The notes: generated by a model not told the origin, from the sequence alone. DNA of 64,000 bases from Actinomyces sp. oral taxon 448 str. F0400 (GCF_000220835.1 NZ_GL985606.1:2138330-2202329); one strand, 5' to 3'. Counted from the stretch's first letter, positions 10,450-19,646 are shown. A program made the numbers and translations.

Positions 10450-12242
10450 ACGCGTTCCTGTCGGCGACCGAGCGCCGGGCGCTGCGCCGTGCCGTCCACC
10501 TGCTCGACCTCGACCAGACCCGCTTCATCGGCTCGGTGGCCACCGGCGCGCTGGGCCTGGGCAGTGCCATCGGGTTATCCGCCGTCGCGGCCTGGATGAT
10601 CGCCCGCGCCTGCCAGGTGCCCGACGTCGTCGCCTTGGGCGTGGCCCCCGTGGCGGTACGCCTGCTCGGCATCTCCCGCTCGGTCCTGCGCTACTGCGAG
10701 CGCCTGCTGTCCCACGACACCGCGCTGCGCGGCATGACCTCCCTGCGTACGCACCTGTACGAGATCCTGTCCGCCTCGCGCACCGACACTGTGGCGGGGC
10801 TGCACCGGGGCGACGTGCTCGCCCGAGTCGGCGCCGACGTCGACGCCGTGGGTGATCTCGTCGTGCGCTGCTACCTGCCGATGGCGGTGGCGGCCGCCGT
10901 CTGCACCATCACCAGTGCCGCCCTGGCCCTCGTTCACCCCCTGGCCGGGCTGGCCCTGGCGGCGTGCCTGCTGCTGGCGGGCATCATCGGCCCCCTGGTG
11001 ACGATCCGCGCGGCGCGGGCCGCCGAGCTCGCCCGCCAGGAGCAGGCCACCGATCTGTCCGCCACCGTCCTGACGACCCTGGAGGGGGGTTCCGAGCTGC
11101 GCGTGTCCGCACGCCTGCCCAGGGTCATGGACGATCTCGCCGCCCTCGAGACGCACCTGGCCAGTACCCGGGACCGGGGCGCCCGCCCTGCGGCCGCCGC
11201 GGCCGCCGTCGACGTCGCCGCCATGGGCCTGGCGGTCGTGGCGGGCCTGCTGATCGGTGTCCCGGCCGTCGCCGGAGGCATGGACCCGGTGTGGCTGGCG
11301 GTCATCGCGCTGGTACCGCTGGCCGCGTTCGAAGCCACTTCGGCGCTCGGACCCGCCAGCCTCCAGCTGGTTGCCTCCGCCGGCGCCGCCACGCGCATCG
11401 TCGACCTCATCGATCGGGCGGAAGCCTCGCGTGCCGACGCTCCCTCCCCCCGTCCGCTGCCGCCCATCACCGAGGGCGGGCCCCGCCTGCGGGCGCGGGC
11501 CCTGGCCGTCGGCTGGCCGAACGGGCCCGTCGTGGCCGACGGCATCGATCTCGACCTGGCACCCGGCGACCGACGGGCCATCGTCGGCCCGTCGGGAGCC
11601 GGCAAGACGACTCTCCTGCTGACCCTGGCCGGTCTCCTGGAGCCCAAGGGCGGCGAGCTGACGCTCGACGGAGTCTCCCCGTGGACGGCGAGGCGGGCGG
11701 ACGCGGCCCGTCGGATCACTCTGACCGCCGAGGACGCCCACATCTTCGCCACCACGGTCCTGGAGAACCTGCGCGTGGCCGACGGCGCCCTGACCCCCGC
11801 TCAGGCGCGCGTTCTGCTCAAGCGCGCCGGCCTGGATGATTGGCTGGCGGGCCTGCCCCTCGGACTGGACACGCCGCTGGCATCGGACGCCACGACCCTG
11901 TCGGGCGGCGAGCGGCGCCGTCTGCTGCTGGCCCGGGCGCTGGCCGCCCCGGCGCCCCTCATGGTGCTCGACGAGCCCGGTGAGCACCTCGAGCCCGCCA
12001 CGGCGGACCAGCTCGTGGCCGACCTGCTACACGCTGGCGACGAGTCGGAGGGACGGGCGCGCGGCGTCCTCCTGGTCACTCACCGTCTGAGCGCCCTGGG
12101 CGGCGCCGACGAGGTCCTGGTCCTGGAGGCCCCCGAATCCGGCGGACCGGCCACCATCGCCCGCCGGGGCGCGCACATCCGGCTGGCCGCCCGCAACGAG
12201 TCCTATCGTTGGTCCCTGGAGCAGGAGACACGACTGAGATGA
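10446..12242 (+). CDS. cydC: ABC transporter CydC, cytochrome bd assembly
   Basis: Second half of the CydDC exporter. The 598-residue protein has an N-terminal transmembrane domain and a nucleotide-binding domain with Walker A GPSGAGKTT, signature LSGGERRRLLL and Walker B MVLDEP. The ATG overlaps the cydD stop (ATGA), which implies translational coupling and 1:1 synthesis. Its own stop overlaps the start of the downstream histidine kinase in the same way. Confidence 0.94.
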   Translation: MNAFLSATERRALRRAVHLLDLDQTRFIGSVATGALGLGSAIGLSAVAAWMIARACQVPDVVALGVAPVAVRLLGISRSVLRYCERLLSHDTALRGMTSLRTHLYEILSASRTDTVAGLHRGDVLARVGADVDAVGDLVVRCYLPMAVAAAVCTITSAALALVHPLAGLALAACLLLAGIIGPLVTIRAARAAELARQEQATDLSATVLTTLEGGSELRVSARLPRVMDDLAALETHLASTRDRGARPAAAAAAVDVAAMGLAVVAGLLIGVPAVAGGMDPVWLAVIALVPLAAFEATSALGPASLQLVASAGAATRIVDLIDRAEASRADAPSPRPLPPITEGGPRLRARALAVGWPNGPVVADGIDLDLAPGDRRAIVGPSGAGKTTLLLTLAGLLEPKGGELTLDGVSPWTARRADAARRITLTAEDAHIFATTVLENLRVADGALTPAQARVLLKRAGLDDWLAGLPLGLDTPLASDATTLSGGERRRLLLARALAAPAPLMVLDEPGEHLEPATADQLVADLLHAGDESEGRARGVLLVTHRLSALGGADEVLVLEAPESGGPATIARRGAHIRLAARNESYRWSLEQETRLR

Positions 12243-14206
12243 CCGACGCGAGCCCCCCCAGTAGTCCCCGTGATGAGCCGACCGCCTTCCCGGGAATGCC
12301 CGACGACGACCTGGTTCTGTCGCTGCCCAGCGGCCCCAGCCCGGATGACCCCGCGGGGATCGGGTCGCTCGCCTACTCGATCCACACCGAGCAGCTGTCC
12401 ACCGCACGGCATCGACAGGCGCCCGACGTCACCCTGAACGGGGGCACCATCGAGCTCTTCCACGCCGCGCTGCGGCTGACCGGCTCCCTCAACGTCCCCG
12501 ACGCGCTGCACCGGCTGGTCGACTCAGCCTGCACGATCACGGGCGCGGCCTGGGGGACGATCGGCGTGCTAGGCGCGGCCGAGACCGGCGCGCCCACCCC
12601 GACGGCGGCGAGCCCGGCCTCGCCGCGCGAGCTCGACTCGATGCTGGCCGGCGCCCACGCCGTCGGCCCCGCCGCCGGCGGTGTCGTCATCGCCAACGAC
12701 CTGTCGCACGTGGCCGCCTTCACCGGCCGGATCGAAGGAGAGGGCACGGGTTCGATTCTGTCGGCCCCCCTGCGAGTGCACGGGCGGGTCTACGGACGCC
12801 TGTATCTGTGCGACAAGGACGGAGGGTTCGAGGACGGGGACGCCTCGATCGTGCTCACCCTGGCCGAGGCCGCGGCCGTTGCCGTGGAGAACGCGCGTCT
12901 GTACCGGGAGGCGCGGGACCGCGAGCAGTGGATGGCGGTGTCCCAGGAGCTGACGACACTGCTGCTGTCGGGGGCCGAGGAGGACGACGCCCTGACCCTG
13001 ATCGCCCGCCGCGTCCGCGAGGTCGCCCACGCCGACACCGCTGCCCTCGTCCTGCCCGGCGTCGGGCAGACATGGGTCTGCGAGATCGCGGCGGGCGCGC
13101 ACTCCGCCGAGCTCATCGGGACGTCCTTCCCCCCGAAGGGACGGGCAATGACGACCCTGGCGCACCAGACCGGCCTGACGGTCGACTCCTTGACGGAGGC
13201 CTGGGACGCTCGCGACCTGCTCGTGCCCGAACTAGCGGTCTTCGGCCCCGCTCTGTACGCCCCGATGATCCACCGGGGCCGTGGCGTGGGCGTCATGCTA
13301 CTCCTGCGCGAGCAGGGGTCCGCGGTGTTCACCCAGCAGGACCTGGAGATCGCCGAGCTGGTCGCCGGACAGGCCACAATGGCCTTCGAGCTGGCCGATG
13401 CCCAGCACGCCGAGGAGATGGCGACCCTGCTCGACGAGCGGGCGCGCATCGGCCGCGACCTGCACGACCTGGCTATCCAGCAGCTCTTCGCCACCGGAAT
13501 GCAGATCTCCGCGGCGCATGATCGTCTGCGCGCGGGTCAGGCCGACGGCCCCCTCGACCTGGCCTCGGTGTGCGGGGCGCTGGAATCCTCACTGGAGGCG
13601 GTCGACGAGTCGGTGCGTCAGATCCGCTCCATCGTGCGCTCGCTGCGCGACCGCGACGAGGAGGTCGGCGTGGTCGAGCGGCTGCGGCGCGAGGCATCGC
13701 TGGCACGCACGTCCCTGGGCTACGCGCCCTCCCTGATCCTGACCGTCGACGGACACGGCCTGGCGCAGATCGAACGCGAGGCGGAGGACGAGATCATTGA
13801 CGCGGTCGACGCCGCCGTGGAGGCGGACATCGCCGACGACATGGTCGCCGTCGTGCGCGAGGGCCTATCCAACGTAGCCAGGCACGCCAAGGCCTCCTCG
13901 GTGACGGTGGACGTCAAGATCGAGGGCGTCCTGCCCGGGCGCTCCAGCCTGCTGGCCGGCGAGGGCCCGGCCTCCGGGGACGCCGAGCCCTTCCACGGCA
14001 TGCCGGTGGTCGAGGTCGTCTGCCGCGATGACGGTGTGGGTGTGGACCCCGCGGTGACGCGGCGCTCGGGCACGGCGAACATGGCCGAGCGCGCCCGTCG
14101 CCATGGCGGCACCTTCGCCATCGGCCCGCGTGCGCGCTCCGACGGCGAGCGTCGCGGCACCTGCTTCACCTGGCGGGTGCCGCTGGAACCGCGGCCCCTG
14201 AGCTGA
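12239..14206 (+). CDS. GAF-GAF sensor histidine kinase coupled to cydC
   Basis: Cytoplasmic sensor kinase of the HisKA_3 (NarX/DevS-like) class with 655 residues. It contains two GAF-type domains (about residues 75-220 and 240-385), a dimerisation helix with phospho-acceptor H409 in DLHDLAIQQLF, and an ATPase domain with VREGLSNVARHAKA, DDGVGVD and the GTANMAERA loop. It has no transmembrane segments, so it senses an internal signal. The ATG at 12239 overlaps the cydC stop (ATGA). That start is preferred over the in-frame upstream codon at 12209. A link to oxygen, redox or NO state is inferred from the cyd genes; the GAF ligand cannot be read from sequence. The likely partner is the regulator facing it at 14309-14956. 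Confidence 0.9.
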   Translation: MTDASPPSSPRDEPTAFPGMPDDDLVLSLPSGPSPDDPAGIGSLAYSIHTEQLSTARHRQAPDVTLNGGTIELFHAALRLTGSLNVPDALHRLVDSACTITGAAWGTIGVLGAAETGAPTPTAASPASPRELDSMLAGAHAVGPAAGGVVIANDLSHVAAFTGRIEGEGTGSILSAPLRVHGRVYGRLYLCDKDGGFEDGDASIVLTLAEAAAVAVENARLYREARDREQWMAVSQELTTLLLSGAEEDDALTLIARRVREVAHADTAALVLPGVGQTWVCEIAAGAHSAELIGTSFPPKGRAMTTLAHQTGLTVDSLTEAWDARDLLVPELAVFGPALYAPMIHRGRGVGVMLLLREQGSAVFTQQDLEIAELVAGQATMAFELADAQHAEEMATLLDERARIGRDLHDLAIQQLFATGMQISAAHDRLRAGQADGPLDLASVCGALESSLEAVDESVRQIRSIVRSLRDRDEEVGVVERLRREASLARTSLGYAPSLILTVDGHGLAQIEREAEDEIIDAVDAAVEADIADDMVAVVREGLSNVARHAKASSVTVDVKIEGVLPGRSSLLAGEGPASGDAEPFHGMPVVEVVCRDDGVGVDPAVTRRSGTANMAERARRHGGTFAIGPRARSDGERRGTCFTWRVPLEPRPLS

Positions 14207-14308
14207 GTCCCCCGCCCAGACGGACCAGCCGGGGACTGTGAGCGCAGCGGGCGCGGCCCCGCGGCGAATCGAGGGGCGGTTCGACGGGGTTCGGCTCAGG
14301 CAGGCGGA

Positions 14309-14956
14309 TCAGCCGCGGCGCCATCCGGAGGCGCGCTGGCCGGCGACCCAGGCGGCGACCTGTGTGCGGCGCTGCAATCCCATCTTGGCCAGCAGCGAGG
14401 TGATGTGGTTCTTCACAGTCTTCTCAGCCACGCCGAGGCGATCGCCGATCTCTCGGTTGGACAGGCCGTCCCCGATCAGGTCGAGAACCTTGCGCTCGGC
14501 GTTGGTCAGGTCCGCCGTCGGATCGTCATGGTCGGCGCGCCGACGCGTGACCGTCCGTTCGTCGAGCAGGACGCGTCCCGAGGCGACGGCGCGCACGACG
14601 TCGCTGATCTCGGCGCCGTGGACGGTCTTGAGCAGGTAGGCTCGAGCACCCACGTCCAAGGCCTCGGCGAGGGCCTCGTCGTCATCGAACGACGTCAGCA
14701 CGATCGGCAGAGCGGAGGGGACGGACTCGCGCAGCTCGCGCATGAGCTCGATGCCGGTGCCGTCGGGCAGCTGCAGGTCGACCAGGACCACGTCGGGGCG
14801 CACGAGTTCGGCGCGCCTGACGGCCTCGGCACGCGATCCCGCCTCGGCTACGACGTCGAGTCCGTCGGCGCGGTCGATGATCTCAGCTATCCCACGACGA
14901 ACGATCTCATGGTCGTCCACGATCATGACACGGACGGTCTCGGCGGGTCTCGGCAT
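14309..14956 (-). CDS. NarL/FixJ-type response regulator
   Basis: Two-domain regulator of 215 residues. The receiver domain (about 8-125) has the acidic pair in VMIVDDHE, phospho-acceptor Asp in VLVDLQLPDG, Thr/Ser in IVLTSFDDD and Lys in YLLKTV. A LuxR-type helix-turn-helix (about 150-205) contains LTNAERKVLDLIGDGLSNREI and VKNHITSLLAKMG. The open frame runs further upstream into mutM, but ATG 14956 (MPRPAETVRVMIVDD) fits the family start and lies 7 nt after TAGGCT. It is convergent with the cyd-linked kinase, an unusual arrangement for a cognate pair, so the pairing is inferred. Confidence 0.92.
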   Translation of the reverse strand: MPRPAETVRVMIVDDHEIVRRGIAEIIDRADGLDVVAEAGSRAEAVRRAELVRPDVVLVDLQLPDGTGIELMRELRESVPSALPIVLTSFDDDEALAEALDVGARAYLLKTVHGAEISDVVRAVASGRVLLDERTVTRRRADHDDPTADLTNAERKVLDLIGDGLSNREIGDRLGVAEKTVKNHITSLLAKMGLQRRTQVAAWVAGQRASGWRRG

Positions 14957-14969
14957 GGCAGCGAGCCTA
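14956..14969 (-). promoter_or_regulatory. Candidate leaderless promoter of the NarL-type regulator
   Basis: On the minus strand TAGGCT (14964-14969) lies 7 nt upstream of the ATG at 14956. No Shine-Dalgarno is present. Confidence 0.4.
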
Positions 14970-15105
14970 TCAGCGCCGGGGACCAACGCCACAAGCACGG
15001 CGCCGTCCTGGGAAATTCTTCTGGGACGGTGGGCCGTCAGGGCGCTCGGGCGGCTGGCCGACCCGAAACCGGCCCCGGAAAGCCCACCGCCGGTCCCACC
15101 GCGTC

Positions 15106-16173
15106 TCAACGCCGCGGACGGACCTGGCAGCGAGGGCAGAAGGTGTGGCTGCGTCCGCCGATCGCCTCGGTGCGCATCGCCTCCCCGCACCGCCGGCATT
15201 CCAGTCCGCCGCGTCCGTAAGCGGCGAGCTCGCGGGCGAAGTAGCCGGCAGCGCCGTCGGCATCGACGTACAGGGAGTCGAAGCTCGTCCCTCCGACGGC
15301 CAGCGCCCGCTCCATGACCGCGGCCGTCTCCTTCAGCAGGCGCATCACCACCCGCGGCCCCAACCGGTCGCCTGGTCGCAGGCCGTGCACGCGGGCGGCC
15401 CACAGCCCCTCGTCGGCGTAGATATTGCCCACGCCGGACACGACGTGCTGGTCCAGCAGGATGGTCTTGACCGCCCGCCGCGAGGATCGCATCCGGGCGA
15501 TAACGGCGCGCCGGTCCAGCGCGGGGTCGAGCAGGTCGCGGGCGAGGCGACTGGCGTCGGCGGGCAGCAGCGCCCGCGGACTGCCCGTCCCGCCGGATGC
15601 GCCGTCGGCGGTGGGAACCAAGTCGGTCACGTGCATGCCGCCGAGCATGCGCTGGTCGACGAGATCGACAGCAGCGCCGCCGGGGGCGTCCCCCTCGACG
15701 GGCGCCAGTCGGAACCGCACGCGCAGATGGCGCGGTCGGACGGACGGCCCGCGCACGAGGATCGAAGCGCGGGCGGCGCTCATGCCGGCCGTATCGGTCG
15801 CGCCGGTCATGCCGATCGCATCGGTCCCGCCGGCCGTAGCGGCGCAGCGGGCACCTCCCAGCTCCGGGCGCCGGGGGCGCACGACCCCTGGCGGCGATGC
15901 GGTGCCGAGAACGCCGCGTACAAGGATCTGCCCGCTCATGCCCAGATGGGCGGACAGCGCACGGTCGTCATCCAAGGGCAGCCACAGAAGCTTGCCCCGG
16001 CGTACGGCCGCCCTCACCGTGCGTCCGATGAGAGCGTGAACGAAAGCCTCCGGTCCCCCCACCTGGCGGCGCAGGGGGCGCGGGTCGAGCACCTCGACCG
16101 CCTCGATCGTGCGGCCGATCAGGTACCGGGCCAGTCCGGCGCGCACGGACTCGACTTCCGGCAGCTCCGGCAC
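15106..16173 (-). CDS. mutM: Formamidopyrimidine-DNA glycosylase (MutM/Fpg) with an extra internal segment
   Basis: Base-excision repair enzyme that removes 8-oxoguanine and related lesions. The start is GTG 16173, giving the obligatory PELPEVE N-terminus (catalytic Pro2, Glu3). The conserved Lys in RRGKLLWL, the helix-two-turn-helix GVGNIYADE and the C-terminal zinc finger (CRRCGEAM, FCPRCQ) are present. At 355 residues it is about 70 longer than typical MutM. The excess lies after LGMSGQILVRG and is Ala/Gly/Thr-rich with repeated GMTGATDTAGM-like units. It is 6 nt downstream of rnc and probably in the same transcript. Confidence 0.93.
   Translation of the reverse strand: MPELPEVESVRAGLARYLIGRTIEAVEVLDPRPLRRQVGGPEAFVHALIGRTVRAAVRRGKLLWLPLDDDRALSAHLGMSGQILVRGVLGTASPPGVVRPRRPELGGARCAATAGGTDAIGMTGATDTAGMSAARASILVRGPSVRPRHLRVRFRLAPVEGDAPGGAAVDLVDQRMLGGMHVTDLVPTADGASGGTGSPRALLPADASRLARDLLDPALDRRAVIARMRSSRRAVKTILLDQHVVSGVGNIYADEGLWAARVHGLRPGDRLGPRVVMRLLKETAAVMERALAVGGTSFDSLYVDADGAAGYFARELAAYGRGGLECRRCGEAMRTEAIGGRSHTFCPRCQVRPRR
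15775..15850 (-). repeat. Short imperfect repeats inside the mutM insertion
   Basis: Near 15780-15840 the plus strand repeats gccggnc-ntcggt units in an imperfect 9-18 bp pattern (for example catgccggccgtatcggtcg, then catgccgatcgcatcggtcc). They encode the Gly/Thr/Ala-rich segment absent from typical MutM. The pattern suggests slipped-strand expansion. Confidence 0.55.
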
Positions 16174-16179
16174 GCCCGC

Positions 16180-17037
16180 TCAGCCCTCGGACTCCAGGAC
16201 GTCGGCGGCCCCGCCCCGCGTCCCGGAAACAGTCATGAGGGCCAGGTCGGCACGCAGGGCCTCGTTGACCCCGGGCAGGTTCAGGCCACCGTCGCCGCGG
16301 CTGGCGAGGATGGAGGCGTAGGCGGCTTCGGCAGCCTCGTGCTCGGCGATCTTCTTCGAGGTGCCGGTGCCCTGACCGCGCACCTCGCCGTCGACGATCG
16401 CCCTCGCGGTGAAAATGCGCTCGTGGTCGGGTCCGACCCCCTCGACCTCGTAGCGCGGTCCGCCCAGCCCGTGGGCCGCGGTCAGCTCCTGCAGGCTGGT
16501 CTTCCAGTCCAGGCCCGCGCCACGCGTACGGGCCGAGCTCAAGAAGCGGGCCACGAGTCGCTCGACCACGGCGCGGGTCGGCTCGAGTCCCTGGGTGAGG
16601 TAGGTGGCACCGATGAGAGCCTCCACCGTGTCGGACAGGATCGAGTCCTTGTCACGGCCGCCGGACAGGGCCTCCCCCTTGCCCAGCCTGATGAACTCTC
16701 CTAAGCCCAGATCCCGGGCGACGGCGGCCAGTGCGGGCTCGGAGACGGTGGCGGCACGCATCTTGGCCAGCTGCCCCTCGGTAACGTCGGGGTGGGTGCG
16801 GTAGAGGTACTCGGTCACCACGATCCCCAGCACCGAATCGCCCAGGAACTCCAGGCGCTCGTTCGTGGGCAGACCACCGTTCTCGTGGGCGAAGGAGCGA
16901 TGGGTCAGCGCCAGGGCGAGCAACCCGGGGTCGATCCGCGGCCCCCACCGGTAAACGAGGACCTCGACGTCGGAGCGCGCCGGGGCGGCGACACGACGGG
17001 ACTGCCTGTGCCCGCTCTTACGCGAGGAGTGGGCCAT
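16180..17037 (-). CDS. rnc: Ribonuclease III
   Basis: Double-strand-specific endoribonuclease for rRNA and mRNA processing. ATG 17037 ([10 protein letters not shown]) is used; it overlaps the DUF177 stop (TGATG), which explains translation without a separate site. That gives 285 residues. The RNase III signature [13 protein letters not shown] and the second acidic cluster [12 protein letters not shown] are intact, followed by a double-stranded RNA-binding domain (about 175-245) with [14 protein letters not shown]. There is a C-terminal extension of about 35 residues. Upstream in-frame codons to 17211 overlap DUF177 and are rejected. Confidence 0.96.
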   Translation of the reverse strand: MAHSSRKSGHRQSRRVAAPARSDVEVLVYRWGPRIDPGLLALALTHRSFAHENGGLPTNERLEFLGDSVLGIVVTEYLYRTHPDVTEGQLAKMRAATVSEPALAAVARDLGLGEFIRLGKGEALSGGRDKDSILSDTVEALIGATYLTQGLEPTRAVVERLVARFLSSARTRGAGLDWKTSLQELTAAHGLGGPRYEVEGVGPDHERIFTARAIVDGEVRGQGTGTSKKIAEHEAAEAAYASILASRGDGGLNLPGVNEALRADLALMTVSGTRGGAADVLESEG

Positions 17038-17624
17038 CAGGCCTGCTCCTCCCCGTCGGCGTCGGCCGGATCGTCGGATCCGTCCCGATCGGGCAGAAGA
17101 GCGGCCAGGGCGGACCAACGCGGGTCGGGGTGGTCGTGGCGGTGATCGGCGGGCAGGTTGTCGACCCTCCGGCCGCACTCCGGGCACAGGCCGGCGCAGT
17201 CGGGGCGGCACAGGGGTCTGAAGGGGAGGGCGGGCACGAGGGCGTCGCGCAGCGCCGGCTCCAGGTCGAGGCTGTCCTCGCCGACCAGGAGCACGTCGTC
17301 GACGTCCTCGCCGTCCTCGGCGGCCCGGGCCGCCTCGGGCAGGTAGTAGAGCTCGTCGAAGGTGACGGTGCGCTCCTCGTCAAGGTCGCGCAGGCAGCGC
17401 ACGCACTCGCCATGGACGTGGACGTCGGCCCGGCCGCGGGCGAGCACTCCGTCCTCCAGGCTGGTCAATCGCGCATCCACGACGAGAGAGCTGCCCTCGG
17501 GAACACCGATGACCGCGGTGCCCAGGCCCGCGGGCGCGCCCGCCTCGACGCAGACGTCCTTAGTGGCCCCGATCCGGTGCGGCAGATCGACGATGTCGAC
17601 GACTAGTGCGGCCGTGGCGGTCAT
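17037..17624 (-). CDS. DUF177 (YceD-like) family protein
   Basis: Conserved protein of 195 residues, normally found next to rpmF and linked to 23S rRNA/ribosome biogenesis. The call rests on [11 protein letters not shown] in the middle and the Cys cluster [16 protein letters not shown] near the C-terminus, which could bind a metal. GGAGGAG precedes the ATG at 17624. It overlaps rnc by one base. The rpmF gene usually between the two is not here. The exact function is not established from sequence. Confidence 0.85.
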   Translation of the reverse strand: MTATAALVVDIVDLPHRIGATKDVCVEAGAPAGLGTAVIGVPEGSSLVVDARLTSLEDGVLARGRADVHVHGECVRCLRDLDEERTVTFDELYYLPEAARAAEDGEDVDDVLLVGEDSLDLEPALRDALVPALPFRPLCRPDCAGLCPECGRRVDNLPADHRHDHPDPRWSALAALLPDRDGSDDPADADGEEQA

Positions 17625-17799
17625 GGTGCTCCTCCGGTTGTCCGGTTCGTGCGCGGTCGGTGCGGACCCGCATCCGCAGAGGGCCAGGGTACCTGGACGT
17701 CGAAGACGCTGGTCCCCTCCTCCGTCGTCCGCACGTCACACGTCGAATCGTGACCTTCCGGCGGCACGGCCAAGGACCCGTCCGAGAACCCGGAGGCGA

Positions 17800-18354
17800 T
17801 CACACTCCGCCGGGACCGATGGGCCACCCGGGCCTGCGGCGAGCGGTCTGCGGGACCGCCGCCCCGTCCGCGTCGGCGGGCTCCTCGAGCCGGGCAGCGA
17901 GGACGTCGCGACCGGCGCGAACCTGCTCGGAGATCTTGGCGAGCTCGGCCTCGATCCCCGCCAGGCAACGGTCGGAGTAGTCGTCGGCCCCGCGGCGGAG
18001 CTCGGCTGCGCGCTCCTCCGCTGCGGCGACGATCTCGTCGGCGCGCTCGTGAGCCATGCGCACGACGTTCTCGCTCGCAGCCAGACGCTCGGCCTCCTCC
18101 TGGGCGTGCAGCACGATGCGCTCGGACTCCTCCCGCCCCTGAGCCAGGACGTCGTCCGCGTCGGCGACGATCTCCTCGGCCCGGCGCACGGCCGTGGGCA
18201 CGGAATGCCGGGCGCTGTCAATCAGCGCCAGGGCGTCGTCGCGATTGACGATGGCCGAGGCGCTCATCGGCATGGAGCGCGCGCTCGTGATGAGCTGGTC
18301 GAGCTCGTCGAGAATGCGCAGCAGATCGTCTCCGGCGTCACGACTGGTCGTCAC
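17800..18354 (-). CDS. SepIVA-like DivIVA-family coiled-coil protein
   Basis: Cytoplasmic 184-residue protein, almost entirely helical and charged. A short N-terminal LLRILDELDQLITSARSMPM region is followed by a long coiled coil (about 50-160) with EEIVADADDVL, EEAERLA and HERADEIVAAAEERAAEL repeats. Such proteins are often mislabelled as ATP synthase subunit b. Position next to DUF177-rnc-mutM matches mycobacterial SepIVA, a septal/polar growth factor. The start is GTG 18354 behind GGAAGGA, overlapping the coaD stop by 17 nt. The name is inferred from synteny and helix pattern. Confidence 0.72.
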   Translation of the reverse strand: MTTSRDAGDDLLRILDELDQLITSARSMPMSASAIVNRDDALALIDSARHSVPTAVRRAEEIVADADDVLAQGREESERIVLHAQEEAERLAASENVVRMAHERADEIVAAAEERAAELRRGADDYSDRCLAGIEAELAKISEQVRAGRDVLAARLEEPADADGAAVPQTARRRPGWPIGPGGV

Positions 18355-18862
18355 GAGGGATGTCCTTCCTCAGCGGGTGTGCGATGCCGCCCGCGTCCCC
18401 GAGCGCGTGCAGGACGGCGTCGGGCACGAGGCGGGAGACGTCGCCGCCGTAGCGGGCGACGTCCTTGACGAGGGAGGAGGAGACGTGGGCGCGGGCGGGA
18501 GCGGCGACGAGGAAGACGGTTTCGGGTGCGCCGAGATCGCGGTTGAGCACGGCCATCGGCGTCTCGGCATCGAGGTCGGTGCCGTTGCGCAGGCCCTTGA
18601 CGAGGGCATCGGCGCCGCGGGCGCGGCAGTAGTCGGCCAGGAGCCCGGGAACGACGTCGACCTCAACGCCGGGCAGATCGGCCAGAGCTCGACGCGCCAG
18701 GGCCACGCGAGCATCGAGGTCGAACAGGTGGTCGGCGGCCTTAGCGACATTCCGGGCGACGCCCAGGACGATCCGATCGAACACGGTTAGGGCGCGGCGC
18801 ACGATGTCGACGTGACCCAGGGTGATGGGATCGAAGGTTCCGGGGTACACGGCGAGCGTCAT
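18338..18862 (-). CDS. coaD: Phosphopantetheine adenylyltransferase
   Basis: Penultimate step of coenzyme A synthesis, transferring AMP to 4'-phosphopantetheine. The 174-residue protein starts at ATG 18862 with MTLAVYPGTFDPITLGHVDI, containing the nucleotidyltransferase TxGH motif. VKGLRNGTDLDAE and the SSSLVKDVARYGGDVS C-terminal motif are standard. The open frame extends to 19144 but upstream residues lack similarity to CoaD. It is divergent from rsmD, a common pairing, and overlaps the downstream coiled-coil gene. Confidence 0.96.
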   Translation of the reverse strand: MTLAVYPGTFDPITLGHVDIVRRALTVFDRIVLGVARNVAKAADHLFDLDARVALARRALADLPGVEVDVVPGLLADYCRARGADALVKGLRNGTDLDAETPMAVLNRDLGAPETVFLVAAPARAHVSSSLVKDVARYGGDVSRLVPDAVLHALGDAGGIAHPLRKDIPRDDQS

Positions 18863-18875
18863 GACTCCGAGGCTA
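18862..18875 (-). promoter_or_regulatory. Candidate leaderless promoter of coaD
   Basis: On the minus strand TAGCCT (18870-18875) is 7 nt from the ATG at 18862. GGAG immediately before the ATG is too close to act as a normal ribosome-binding site. Confidence 0.4.
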
Positions 18876-19070
18876 TCGGGGCGGCCGGGTCGAGCGGTGG
18901 ACGCGCGCCGGAACCGGTGCCGCGAGCCGGGCGGATCGGACGCCGGGGGCGAGCCTCCCAGCCGGGGCCGTGCTCTCGCATCGACCCGCGCTGTTCTTCC
19001 GACTCCGGGCCCGCGCAGACCCTCTCGAGCCCGGGAAGCCTGCAGGGCGCCGCCCGAGTGGTCCCCCGCG

Positions 19071-19083
19071 TAGGCTCCGGGCA
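19071..19083 (+). promoter_or_regulatory. Candidate leaderless promoter of rsmD
   Basis: TAGGCT (19071-19076) is followed by 6 nt and the ATG at 19083. There is no Shine-Dalgarno. The coaD and rsmD promoters are thus back to back within 220 bp. Confidence 0.45.
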
Positions 19084-19646
19084 TGACCAGGATCGTGGCC
19101 GGGCAGGCCGGCGGACGCAGGATCGCGGTGCCCCGCACGGGCACGCGCCCGACTTCCGAGCGCGTGCGCGAGGCCCTGTTCGCGCGCCTGGAGCATTACG
19201 GGATGATCGAGGACGCGCGCGTACTCGACCTGTGCGCGGGCTCCGGGGCCCTGGGCCTGGAGGCCGCCAGCCGCGGCGCCGCGGACGTCACCCTGGTGGA
19301 CTGCGCTCGGGCCGCCACGAGGGTGTGCGAGGCGAACATCCGAGCCCTGGGACTGCCCGAGGTGCGCACGAGGACGGCCGGGGCCGCCGCCTTCCTGGCG
19401 GGGCCCGCCGGAAGACCGGTGGACCTGGTGCTCATCGACCCACCCTACGAGGTGGATGAGGCCGGCCTGACGGCAATGCTCCGACCGTTGGCTCGCGACC
19501 GGGACCCGTGGCTGGCCAGCGGCGCAGTCGTCGTCATCGAGCGTCGGACCCGTTCTCCCGAGCCGACATGGCCGGCCGGTCTACGCCGCCTCAGCGAGCG
19601 CACGTACGGCGAGACTCGCGTCTGGTTCGCCGAGCCGGACGCGTAG
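19083..19646 (+). CDS. rsmD: 16S rRNA (guanine966-N2)-methyltransferase
   Basis: SAM-dependent methyltransferase of the small-subunit rRNA, 187 residues. The N-terminal MTRIVAGQAGGRRI and TRPTSERVREALF are family hallmarks. The SAM-binding loop is DLCAGSGALGLEAASRGA and the catalytic motif is LIDPPYE. The C-terminus GLRRLSERTYGETRVWF fits. It is divergent from coaD and convergent with recG. Confidence 0.95.
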   Translation: MTRIVAGQAGGRRIAVPRTGTRPTSERVREALFARLEHYGMIEDARVLDLCAGSGALGLEAASRGAADVTLVDCARAATRVCEANIRALGLPEVRTRTAGAAAFLAGPAGRPVDLVLIDPPYEVDEAGLTAMLRPLARDRDPWLASGAVVVIERRTRSPEPTWPAGLRRLSERTYGETRVWFAEPDA

